Of a DNA stretch of 28,837 nucleotides, positions 17,431-24,525 are shown piece after piece. Origin of the DNA: Lachnospiraceae bacterium (GTDB taxonomy: Bacteria; Bacillota; Clostridia; Lachnospirales; Lachnospiraceae); contig JAHYZZ010000027.1 of NCBI GenBank assembly GCA_019424135.1, forward strand, positions 1 to 28,837, in the 5' to 3' direction. A model generated the notes under the pieces. It was not told where the DNA came from. It saw only the letters and a list, made by a program, of their open reading frames with translations, and made no database searches. Within the stretch, counting starts at the first letter, position 1. Each line of letters opens with the position of its first letter. Position numbers and translations under genes: made by a program.

Positions 17431-17473
17431 AAAAGAAACAGGGCCCTTGATGCGATGACCAAAAGCCCTGGTT
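17431..17473 (-). terminator. Terminator or attenuator between POT transporter and Xaa-Pro aminopeptidase
   Basis: On the minus strand, arms CAGGGCTTTTGG and TCAAGGGCCCTG pair over 12 positions (three G-U), around TCATCGCA, followed by TTTCTTTT. It would end most transporter transcripts before the peptidase gene. A TATACT lies downstream (17422-17427) but has no good -35. Confidence 0.75.
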
Positions 17474-17486
17474 CGATATGTCTGAA

Positions 17487-18857
17487 TTATTTCTCGTCTT
17501 CAACAACCAGTTCATCCAGCTTACCGGACAGTGCCCACAGGATCACACCACAAGCGATAATGATCGCTGCAACAATACCGAATGCTGTTATGAAACGGAA
17601 GTTTCCAAGCCAGTTGTACAAAGGACCATATAACAGTCCTGAGAAGAAGATGATCAGCGGCCATACACCAAGTAAGGTACCCAGAAGTTTCTTCGGGGAG
17701 AACTTATTGATGAAGGAGTTTCCAAGTGGGGAGAATACCATCTCACCAACAGACATACATACCGCAACTACTACGATGATCCAGATACCGACAGCCTTTT
17801 CGCCTTCACCACTCATAAGTGCGGCAGCTACCATTGCTACGATACCTACACCAAGTAAGATAATTCCGAGAGCTGTCTTCTTGAACATGCTGATGTCACC
17901 TTGAGGTCTTTGCTGCATTTTAGCCCATACACCTGCGAATATAGGACCAAGGACGATACAGCACAGACCGTTCATGGAATCAAACCATGCTGTAGGCATC
18001 TGGAAGCTTCCAATGTTCCAGTTTGCCCATCCAAGACCGCCCTGCTCTACAGGTCCGAACTCGTAGTAAACCGGCAGATATACCATGTACCACAGTAACC
18101 AGAAAATACCAGAGAACAAGGTAACGAGCAGGATAGCTGCCACACGCTTTTTCTCGATGGTAGTAAGAGGAGCGGAATCTTCTTTAACAGTCTCTTTGTC
18201 AAGTTTTTCAACTTTTTCTGTTCTGTTGTCAACCAGGAATGGAAGTTTTCCGGCATCGTTCTCGATGAAACGAAGACCGAAGATCCACCAAACTACGTCA
18301 ACAAACATAGCGATTGCACAAAGCAGGAATGCAAAACGATAGCTTACTGCAAGAGCGACCATGCTGACGAAAGTTGTTCCTAAGAAAGATCCGATGTTAA
18401 CGAAGGAGTACTGAATTGAGAAAATAGAATCCAGTGTGTCTTCGTCAGCTTTCGGGAACTGACGTCCGTTGATACCGGAAAGGTTACCTTTAAAGAATCC
18501 AGTACCGATAGAAACTAAAATGATCATTGCCCACAGCATTGCTTTTGACTGTGCCTGCCATGCACATAAGTAACCAAGTCCCATAATGAGTTCTCCCAAT
18601 GGAACCAGGATTCTCGGACTGATCCAACGGTCAGCGACGATACCGCCAAGAACCGGAGTGATGTAAGTGAACGCTACGATGAAAGAGTTCATCAACGCTC
18701 CATCAGCTTTAGTCAGACCAAGACCGCCTTCAGCAACAGTTGCTACAACGAAGACGGAGATGAGCCATTTAGCAGAGTAGTACGCAAATCTTTCGAATGT
18801 GAAAGACAGAGAGCACACATAGAAACCAAATGGCCATTTCTTCTTTGTGTTTTCCAT
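17487..18857 (-). CDS. POT/PTR family proton-dependent oligopeptide transporter
   Basis: This 456-residue major-facilitator-type transporter is expected to take up di- and tripeptides with protons. The opening shows the family's helix 1 motif in LSFTFERFAYYSAKW (an E-R-F-x-Y-Y form). TPVLGGIVADRWISPR is the helix 2-3 loop, and GTGFFKGNLSGINGRQFP matches the FKGN-type PTR signature. About 12 to 14 membrane helices are expected, with an acidic/lysine-rich loop near residues 200-230. The ATG follows a GGAGGG ribosome binding site. It heads the minus-strand pair with the Xaa-Pro aminopeptidase and has its own promoter bracketed by inverted arms. Confidence 0.9.
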   Translation of the reverse strand: MENTKKKWPFGFYVCSLSFTFERFAYYSAKWLISVFVVATVAEGGLGLTKADGALMNSFIVAFTYITPVLGGIVADRWISPRILVPLGELIMGLGYLCAWQAQSKAMLWAMIILVSIGTGFFKGNLSGINGRQFPKADEDTLDSIFSIQYSFVNIGSFLGTTFVSMVALAVSYRFAFLLCAIAMFVDVVWWIFGLRFIENDAGKLPFLVDNRTEKVEKLDKETVKEDSAPLTTIEKKRVAAILLVTLFSGIFWLLWYMVYLPVYYEFGPVEQGGLGWANWNIGSFQMPTAWFDSMNGLCCIVLGPIFAGVWAKMQQRPQGDISMFKKTALGIILLGVGIVAMVAAALMSGEGEKAVGIWIIVVVAVCMSVGEMVFSPLGNSFINKFSPKKLLGTLLGVWPLIIFFSGLLYGPLYNWLGNFRFITAFGIVAAIIIACGVILWALSGKLDELVVEDEK

Positions 18858-18899
18858 TTTTTATCCCTCCATATATAGTATAGTGAAAAAAGAAAACAA

Positions 18900-18945
18900 G
18901 AATTTGTAACGCAATATAAAGTTTTCCCCCCTGCGTAACAAATTC
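18900..18945. promoter_or_regulatory. Paired inverted arms bracketing the POT promoter (candidate operator)
   Basis: Plus-strand arms GAATTTGTAACGCA (18900-18913) and TGCGTAACAAATTC (18932-18945) are inverted copies matching at 13 of 14 positions. Their centres are 32 bases apart, close to three helical turns. One arm covers the -35 box and the other starts at the -10 and covers the transcription start of the POT promoter. Confidence 0.6.
18913..18941 (-). promoter_or_regulatory. Promoter for the POT transporter
   Basis: On the minus strand, TTGTTA (18936-18941) and TATATT (18913-18918) are separated by exactly 17 bases, about 55 bases before the start codon. Confidence 0.7.
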
Positions 18946-19035
18946 ACTTTAAAGACTATATCACAAAACAGACTAAAGTACAATCGGATTTTAAGAAAAA
19001 GTTAATGATTTTTTTAGAATCAACTCGGTTTTCTA

Positions 19036-19064
19036 TTGCCTGATAGACAAAAAAAATATATAAT
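19036..19064 (+). promoter_or_regulatory. Promoter for the carboxyltransferase/Na+ pump operon
   Basis: TTGCCT (19036-19041) and a perfect TATAAT (19059-19064) are separated by 17 bases in the divergent region upstream of the five-gene operon. The predicted leader is about 75 bases. Confidence 0.8.
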
Positions 19065-19072
19065 ATAAATTG

Positions 19073-19117
19073 GCAGAAATTTTGATTTTGATTTTAAAAA
19101 GCAAAAATTTCGACTTT
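19073..19117 (+). repeat. Imperfect direct repeat in the leader of the Na+ pump operon
   Basis: Two 17-base copies, GCAGAAATTTTGATTTT (19073-19089) and GCAAAAATTTCGACTTT (19101-19117), match at 14 positions and are offset by 28 bases. They lie just downstream of the predicted transcription start. The region is very AT-rich, so chance is possible. Confidence 0.4.
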
Positions 19118-19146
19118 TAAAATATGAAGGATGGAGGGCAAAATTT

Positions 19147-20586
19147 ATGGGCAACGTGTCAACAGAAAATACTGCGGTCAGACGGATCGCCGGTCTGCTG
19201 GATGCAGGAAGCTTTGTTGAGATTGGCGGGGCAGTTACCGCCAGAGCTACGGATTTCAACATGCAGGAAAAAGAGACGCCGGCAGACGGTGTCATCACTG
19301 GTTATGGAGTGATTGACGGTAATCTGGTTTATGTGTACAGTCAGGACGCCTCTGTGCTTAATGGAGCAATTGGTGAGATGCATGCGAAAAAAATTACACG
19401 GATTTATGAGATGGCGATGAAAATGGGAGCGCCGGTTATTGGGCTGATTGACAGCGCCGGTTTCCGTCTCCAGGAGGCTTCCGATGCGCTGGAAGCATTT
19501 GGCCAGCTTTATCAGAAACAGACCATGGCATCGGGAGTGGTTCCGCAGATTACAGCCGTGTTTGGGACTTGCGGAGGCGGCCTTTCATTGATGCCTGCTT
19601 TTGCTGATTTTACATTTCTGGAAAAAGAGGATGCAAAGGTATTTGTAAATTCTCCAAATGCACTTCCCGGGAATCATATTTCCAAATGCGATACATCTTC
19701 AGCAGTATTTCAGAGTAAATATACAGGGCTGGTCGATGAGATCGGAACGGAAGATGAGATCCTCTCGGAGATCCGAACATTGATCTGCATGATCCCATGT
19801 AATAATGAAGAGGATGTTTCTTATGATGAGTGTACGGACGATCTGAACCGGGCTTGTGAAGGAATATCAGAGATGACAGAAGATACGGCAGGAGCTTTGG
19901 CAGAGCTTTCCGACAACCACATTTTCTTTGAAACCAGAAGGCATTTCGCCAGAGATATGGTAACGGGCTTTATCAAGTTGAACGGAGTGACTGTGGGTGC
20001 AGTTGCAAACCGGTCAAAAGTTTATGATATTCAGGCAGAAGTGGAAGAAGAATCGGATGGTTCTCTGTCGGCAGATGGCGCTTCAAAGGCAGCAGAATTC
20101 GTGGAGTTTTGCGACGCCTTTCAGATTCCGGTACTGACCCTTGTCAATGTATCTGGCTTTTCAGCAAGTGAGTATGATGAAAAACATCTGGCAAAAGCTG
20201 CGGCAAAGCTGGCTTATGTTTTTGCGGAGGCGACAGTGCCGAAAGTGAGTGTAATTATCGGAAAAGCGTTTGGAACAGCATATACAGCGATGAACAGTAA
20301 GTCTGTAGGAGCTGATATCGTGTATGCATGGCCGACTTCTCAGATCGGGATGATGGAACCTCTTCTTGCAGCTAAAATTATGTATGCTGGAATGGATGCA
20401 GATACGATCAAAAAGAAGGCATCTGAGTATGAAAGTCTGCAGGCGAGCCCAGAAGCATCCGCGAGAAGAGGGTATGTGGACAGGATCATTGAACCGGCAG
20501 ATACCAGAAAATATGTGATCGGCGCGTTTGAGATGCTGTTTACCAAGCAAGAGGGACGTCCGGCAAAAAAGCATGGAACAGTTTAG
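19147..20586 (+). CDS. Acyl-CoA carboxyltransferase (12S/MmdA/PccB-type)
   Basis: This 479-residue carboxyltransferase moves a carboxyl group between an acyl-CoA and carboxybiotin. It has the two crotonase-like halves of the family. GLIDSAGFRLQEA and FGTCGGGLSLMPAFADF lie in the N-half. GASKAAEFVEFCDAFQIPVL, GKAFGTAYTAMNSK and VYAWPTSQIGMMEP, typical of PccB and MmdA, lie in the C-half. It is somewhat shorter than typical ~510-residue MmdA at the N-terminus. Methylmalonyl-CoA is the likely substrate from the neighbours; glutaconyl- or malonyl-CoA cannot be excluded. It is the first gene of the operon; GGAGGG precedes the ATG by 8 bases. Confidence 0.88.
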   Translation: MGNVSTENTAVRRIAGLLDAGSFVEIGGAVTARATDFNMQEKETPADGVITGYGVIDGNLVYVYSQDASVLNGAIGEMHAKKITRIYEMAMKMGAPVIGLIDSAGFRLQEASDALEAFGQLYQKQTMASGVVPQITAVFGTCGGGLSLMPAFADFTFLEKEDAKVFVNSPNALPGNHISKCDTSSAVFQSKYTGLVDEIGTEDEILSEIRTLICMIPCNNEEDVSYDECTDDLNRACEGISEMTEDTAGALAELSDNHIFFETRRHFARDMVTGFIKLNGVTVGAVANRSKVYDIQAEVEEESDGSLSADGASKAAEFVEFCDAFQIPVLTLVNVSGFSASEYDEKHLAKAAAKLAYVFAEATVPKVSVIIGKAFGTAYTAMNSKSVGADIVYAWPTSQIGMMEPLLAAKIMYAGMDADTIKKKASEYESLQASPEASARRGYVDRIIEPADTRKYVIGAFEMLFTKQEGRPAKKHGTV

Positions 20587-20600
20587 TGAGGTGAGGCAAA

Positions 20601-21380
20601 GTGAAAAAAAGATTGAGTTTCGTCCTCTGTATGCTTGTGGCGGCAGTTTCGCTTTCTGCCTGCAGTACGGACAATCAGGCGGAATATGATGCGCAGACAC
20701 TGGAGCAGGCGGCAGAGGTTCTGATTGAATATTGTGCCAACGCTGATGAAGAAACGGTTTCTCAGTGGCAGTCTATGTCTGATTTTCAGCTGGAATATCA
20801 GCTGATGCAGTCGGGACTTCCGTATACTCCGGATGGTTTTTTGGGAGCGCTGGAAGCATGGCCGGCGGCAGTAGAAGAATGTGGAGCCTATATAGGACAT
20901 GGAGACTTTGAGGTTACGGCAGACGGCGATGAAATCAGTGTGACTACAACCGGGGAATTTGAAGAAAGGAATGCAGAGATCCTGGTCACATTTGACGCGG
21001 ATTCTCGTCTGGATTCATTGTCCGTTTCAGCTGAATATGGCGTGGGAGAGATTTTGAAGAAGTCAGGAATGAATACAATCCTTGGAATGGGCACTGTTTT
21101 TGTTGTTCTGATCTTTATCTCCATCGTTATTTCTCTGTTAAAATATATTCCGGCGCTGGGAACGGTATTCCAGAAAAAGAAGGAAAAGTCCGCGGTATCA
21201 GGAGTGGCAGAAGAGACAGATACCTTGGCACAGGAGAGTGCAAAGCCGGCTGATGATTCAGAAATTATTGCTGTGATTACAGCAGCCATTGCGGCAGCTG
21301 AAGCAGAAGAAACCGGTAGTTCAGATGGATTTGTGGTTCGCAGTATCAGACGCAGACCATCCAATAAATGGAAAGCATAG
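20601..21380 (+). CDS. OadG/MmdD-like membrane subunit with lipoprotein N-terminal domain
   Basis: This 259-residue protein starts at GTG after GAGGTGAGG. It opens with a lipoprotein signal peptide with lipobox LSAC (cysteine 21). An acidic domain of about 130 residues follows, predicted to be outside the membrane. One membrane helix at about 158-182 (ILGMGTVFVVLIFISIVI) is followed by a charged cytoplasmic tail. The helix with the GMGTVFVVL motif is that of OadG/MmdD small subunits of Na+-pumping decarboxylases, normally only ~80-120 residues long. The C-terminal tail (alanine/glutamate-rich, then FVVRSIRRRPSNKW) is expected to contact the carboxyltransferase. The function of the exterior domain is unknown. 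It sits 14 bases after the carboxyltransferase gene. Confidence 0.8.
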   Translation: MKKRLSFVLCMLVAAVSLSACSTDNQAEYDAQTLEQAAEVLIEYCANADEETVSQWQSMSDFQLEYQLMQSGLPYTPDGFLGALEAWPAAVEECGAYIGHGDFEVTADGDEISVTTTGEFEERNAEILVTFDADSRLDSLSVSAEYGVGEILKKSGMNTILGMGTVFVVLIFISIVISLLKYIPALGTVFQKKKEKSAVSGVAEETDTLAQESAKPADDSEIIAVITAAIAAAEAEETGSSDGFVVRSIRRRPSNKWKA

Positions 21381-21401
21381 GAAATTGAGGAGGATACAAA
21401 G

Positions 21402-21770
21402 ATGAAAAATTATACCATTACAGTAAACGGGAATGTATATGATGTGACAGTGGAAGAAAAGGGAGCAAAAGGAGTTGCAGCTGCTCCTGCAGGACCGGCA
21501 GTGAAAACGCCCGCACCCTCACCGGCTCCAAAGAAACCTGCAGCAGCAGCTGCTGGATCGATTGAAGTGAAGGCCGGAGCAGCCGGAAAGGTGTTTAAGA
21601 TAGAAGCAAATGTAGGAGAAAGCGTTAAAAGAGGAGACGCAGTCGTCATCATTGAAGCAATGAAGATGGAGATCCCGGTTGTCGCTCCGGAGGATGGAAC
21701 GGTTGCCAGCATCAATGTTGCGGTCGGAGACTCGATTGAGTCCGGAGCTGTACTGGCCACATTAAATTAG
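21402..21770 (+). CDS. Biotin carrier protein (biotinyl domain of Na+-pumping decarboxylase)
   Basis: This is a 122-residue biotin carboxyl carrier. A short N-terminal segment (KNYTITVNGNVYDVTVEEK) is followed by a proline/alanine-rich flexible linker (about 25-52) and a C-terminal biotinyl domain. Biotin attaches to K88 in EAMKME, 34 residues from the end, the canonical spacing. It shuttles the carboxyl group from a carboxyltransferase to the membrane beta subunit. Both carboxyltransferases of the operon lack their own biotin domain, so this protein is the only visible carrier for both. A GGAGG precedes the ATG. Confidence 0.95.
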   Translation: MKNYTITVNGNVYDVTVEEKGAKGVAAAPAGPAVKTPAPSPAPKKPAAAAAGSIEVKAGAAGKVFKIEANVGESVKRGDAVVIIEAMKMEIPVVAPEDGTVASINVAVGDSIESGAVLATLN

Positions 21771-21810
21771 GCCTGGAACATCTGAAACGATTACGACTGG
21801 AGGTTAAGAA

Positions 21811-22962
21811 ATGGAATATATAACAACGACGTTAGGAAACCTCGTGCATCAGACCGCTTTCTTCAGTCTTACATGGGGAAATGTGATCATGATAGCTGTT
21901 GCATGTTTTTTCCTGTTTTTGGCGATCCGTCACGGTTTTGAGCCGCTTTTGCTGGTCCCGATTGCATTTGGCATGTTGCTGGTGAATATTTATCCAGACA
22001 TTATGCTGAGCCCGGAGGAGGCCTCGAACGGTACCGGCGGACTTCTGTATTATTTTTATGTGTTGGATGAATGGTCGATTCTGCCGTCTTTGATTTTCCT
22101 TGGAGTAGGTGCAATGACAGATTTTGGCCCATTAATTGCAAATCCTAAGAGTTTTCTTCTGGGAGCGGCTGCACAGTTTGGTATTTTTGCCGCTTACTTA
22201 GGAGCGATGGTTCTTGGATTTTCAGACAAAGCAGCGGCGGCTATTTCTATCATTGGCGGTGCAGACGGACCGACTTCAATCTTTTTGGCCGGTAAACTTT
22301 CTCAGACAGCGATCATGGGGCCGATTGCGGTGGCGGCGTACTCGTATATGTCGCTGGTTCCAATTATCCAGCCACCTATCATGAAGCTTCTTACAACAGA
22401 AAAAGAGAGAAAGATCAAGATGGAGCAGCTTCGCCCAGTCTCAAAGCTGGAACGGATCCTGTTCCCGATCATTGTTACTGTAGTTGTCTGCGTGATCCTT
22501 CCGACAACTGCGCCACTGGTTGGCATGCTGATGCTTGGAAATCTGTTCCGGGAGTCCGGTGTAGTGAGACAGCTGACAGAGACCGCATCTAATGCTCTGA
22601 TGTATATCGTTGTTATCTTGCTAGGAACTTCGGTAGGAGCAACGACCAGTGCAGAGGCGTTTTTGAACCTGGATACGCTGAAAATTGTGTTTCTTGGACT
22701 GATTGCATTTATGTTCGGAACAGCTGCAGGTGTACTGCTTGGCAAGGTGATGTGCGTATTAACCGGCGGAAAAGTCAACCCTTTGATCGGGTCTGCCGGG
22801 GTATCTGCTGTCCCAATGGCAGCAAGAGTGTCTCAGAAAGTTGGAGCAGAGGCTGATCCGACGAACTTCCTGCTGATGCATGCCATGGGACCAAACGTAG
22901 CAGGCGTTATTGGCACGGCAGTGGTGGCCGGAACGTTTATGGCAATTTTCGGAGTGATGTAA
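21811..22962 (+). CDS. Na+-translocating decarboxylase beta subunit (OadB/MmdB/GcdB)
   Basis: This 383-residue integral membrane protein decarboxylates carboxybiotin and exports Na+. Family marks are present: a conserved early region FLGVGAMTDFGPLIANPKS, the central GGADGPTSIF re-entrant region holding the Na+-site aspartate, and the final NVAGVIGTAVVAGTF. About 9-11 membrane segments are expected. Length is typical of MmdB/GcdB. It sits fourth in the operon, 40 bases after the biotin carrier with a GGAGG ribosome binding site. It makes the operon an energy-conserving pump rather than a soluble carboxylase. Confidence 0.95.
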   Translation: MEYITTTLGNLVHQTAFFSLTWGNVIMIAVACFFLFLAIRHGFEPLLLVPIAFGMLLVNIYPDIMLSPEEASNGTGGLLYYFYVLDEWSILPSLIFLGVGAMTDFGPLIANPKSFLLGAAAQFGIFAAYLGAMVLGFSDKAAAAISIIGGADGPTSIFLAGKLSQTAIMGPIAVAAYSYMSLVPIIQPPIMKLLTTEKERKIKMEQLRPVSKLERILFPIIVTVVVCVILPTTAPLVGMLMLGNLFRESGVVRQLTETASNALMYIVVILLGTSVGATTSAEAFLNLDTLKIVFLGLIAFMFGTAAGVLLGKVMCVLTGGKVNPLIGSAGVSAVPMAARVSQKVGAEADPTNFLLMHAMGPNVAGVIGTAVVAGTFMAIFGVM

Positions 22963-22985
22963 GATAGAAAATGGAGGGACAGATA

Positions 22986-24401
22986 ATGGCAGAAATAGAA
23001 AAGAAACCAATTAAGATAACAGAAACCATTCTGCGGGACGCACACCAGTCATTGATTGCTACACGGATGTCTACGGAACAGATGCTTCCTATTGTTGAGA
23101 AGATGGACCGGGTAGGATATCATTCCGTAGAATGCTGGGGCGGAGCGACATTCGATGCATCCTTGCGTTTCCTGAAAGAGGATCCGTGGGACAGGCTGCG
23201 CAAGTTCCGTGACGGATTTAAAAACACGAAGCTTCAGATGCTGTTCCGTGGACAGAATATTCTGGGATATCGTCCTTATGCAGATGACGTGGTTGAATAT
23301 TTTGTACAGAAATCTGTGGCGAATGGAATTGATATCATCAGGATCTTCGATTGCCTGAATGACCTAAGAAATCTGCAGACTGCAGTAAATGCGGCAAATA
23401 AAGAAAAAGCGGAAGCACAGGTGGCTCTTTCCTATACCATCGGAGATGCCTATACACTGGAATATTGGGTAGATATTGCAAAACGAATCGAAGAGATGGG
23501 TGCTTCGTCTATCTGTATTAAAGATATGGCGGGTCTTTTGGTCCCATATAAGGCAACAGAGCTGGTAACAGCGCTGAAAGAGGCTGTAGATCTTCCGATT
23601 CAGCTTCATACCCATTATACGTCCGGTGTGGCGTCTATGACATATCTAAAGGCGGTAGAGGCAGGAGTAGATGTCATCGATACGGCGATGTCTCCGTTTG
23701 CCCTGGGGACTTCTCAACCAGCCACAGAAGTAATGGTAGAAACTTTTAAAGGAACACCGTATGATACAGGGCTGGATCAGAAACTGCTGTCAGAGATTGC
23801 AGATTATTTCCGTCCGATTCGGGATGAAGCTTTAGAGAGCGGTCTTTTGAATCCGAAGAATCTTGGCGTCAATATCAAAACACTTCTCTATCAGGTACCG
23901 GGAGGAATGTTGTCGAATCTGACATCTCAGTTGGCAGAACAAGGAGCTGAGGACAGATTTTATGAGGTGCTGGAGGAGGTGCCAAGAGTGCGAAAAGACC
24001 TGGGTGAACCGCCGCTTGTGACTCCGTCCTCTCAGATCGTCGGCACACAGGCAGTATTGAACGTACTGATGGGTGAGAGATATAAGGTGGCTTCTAAGGA
24101 AACAAAAGACATCTTAAGCGGGAAATACGGGGCAACAGTAAAGCCGTTTAACGAAGAGGTCAGGAAGAAAGTGCTGGGAGAAGACGCCCAGATTATTACC
24201 TGCAGACCGGCGGATCTGATTCCGGATGAGCTGGATACATTACGCAAAGAGTGTGAGCAGTATATCCAACAGGACGAAGACGTATTATCATATGCATTGT
24301 TCCCACAGGTAGCCATGGATTTTTTCAAATACCGTGAGGCACAGCAGACAAAGATGGATGCGACAAAAGCTGATACAGAAAACGGAAGTTATCCGGTATA
24401 A
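22986..24401 (+). CDS. Oxaloacetate decarboxylase alpha/pyruvate carboxylase B-type carboxyltransferase (5S type)
   Basis: The 471-residue HMGL-like TIM barrel transfers carboxyl between biotin and pyruvate/oxaloacetate. Metal and substrate residues are in place: R17, D18 and Q21 in LRDAHQS, K179 in CIKDMAG, and H208 and H210 in LHTHYTSG. A C-terminal conserved PYC/OADA region (about 300-450: LLYQVPGGMLSNL, KYGATVKPFN) follows. The biotin domain found at the end of full-length OadA (~590 residues) is absent and is supplied by the separate carrier gene. An in-frame ATG at 22971 overlaps the ribosome binding site GGAGGG (22973-22978), so 22986, seven bases downstream of it, is the likely start. 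It is the last gene of the operon. Confidence 0.93.
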   Translation: MAEIEKKPIKITETILRDAHQSLIATRMSTEQMLPIVEKMDRVGYHSVECWGGATFDASLRFLKEDPWDRLRKFRDGFKNTKLQMLFRGQNILGYRPYADDVVEYFVQKSVANGIDIIRIFDCLNDLRNLQTAVNAANKEKAEAQVALSYTIGDAYTLEYWVDIAKRIEEMGASSICIKDMAGLLVPYKATELVTALKEAVDLPIQLHTHYTSGVASMTYLKAVEAGVDVIDTAMSPFALGTSQPATEVMVETFKGTPYDTGLDQKLLSEIADYFRPIRDEALESGLLNPKNLGVNIKTLLYQVPGGMLSNLTSQLAEQGAEDRFYEVLEEVPRVRKDLGEPPLVTPSSQIVGTQAVLNVLMGERYKVASKETKDILSGKYGATVKPFNEEVRKKVLGEDAQIITCRPADLIPDELDTLRKECEQYIQQDEDVLSYALFPQVAMDFFKYREAQQTKMDATKADTENGSYPV

Positions 24402-24413
24402 ATTAGGCTTCAA

Positions 24414-24449
24414 AAGGGACGGGGGATTTTAGGAAATCCCCCGTCCCTT
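24414..24449 (+). terminator. Terminator after the Na+ pump operon
   Basis: A perfect 16-bp hairpin has arms AAGGGACGGGGGATTT and AAATCCCCCGTCCCTT with loop TAGG. The T-run is weak (TTATTTG), but the stem is very stable. Confidence 0.88.
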
Positions 24450-24459
24450 ATTTGCAGGC

Positions 24460-24488
24460 TTGAATATTCCAGCATAAGGATTTATAAT
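24460..24488 (+). promoter_or_regulatory. Promoter for the RpiR-type regulator operon
   Basis: TTGAAT (24460-24465) and a perfect TATAAT (24483-24488) are separated by 17 bases, 37 bases before the regulator's ATG. Confidence 0.8.
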
Positions 24489-24525
24489 GGAACAGATGTA
24501 AAAAGGAGAAAAGGTAGTCGCAAAT

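Noticed and set aside
17399..17515. 39-codon upstream extension of the Xaa-Pro aminopeptidase
   Set aside because: It would overlap the POT gene and its terminator hairpin; TAAGGAGG points to the ATG at 17398.
24414..24449. Perfect 16-bp inverted repeat as an insertion sequence end or recombination site
   Set aside because: The 4-base loop and position right after an operon make it a terminator; there is no transposase or target duplication nearby.
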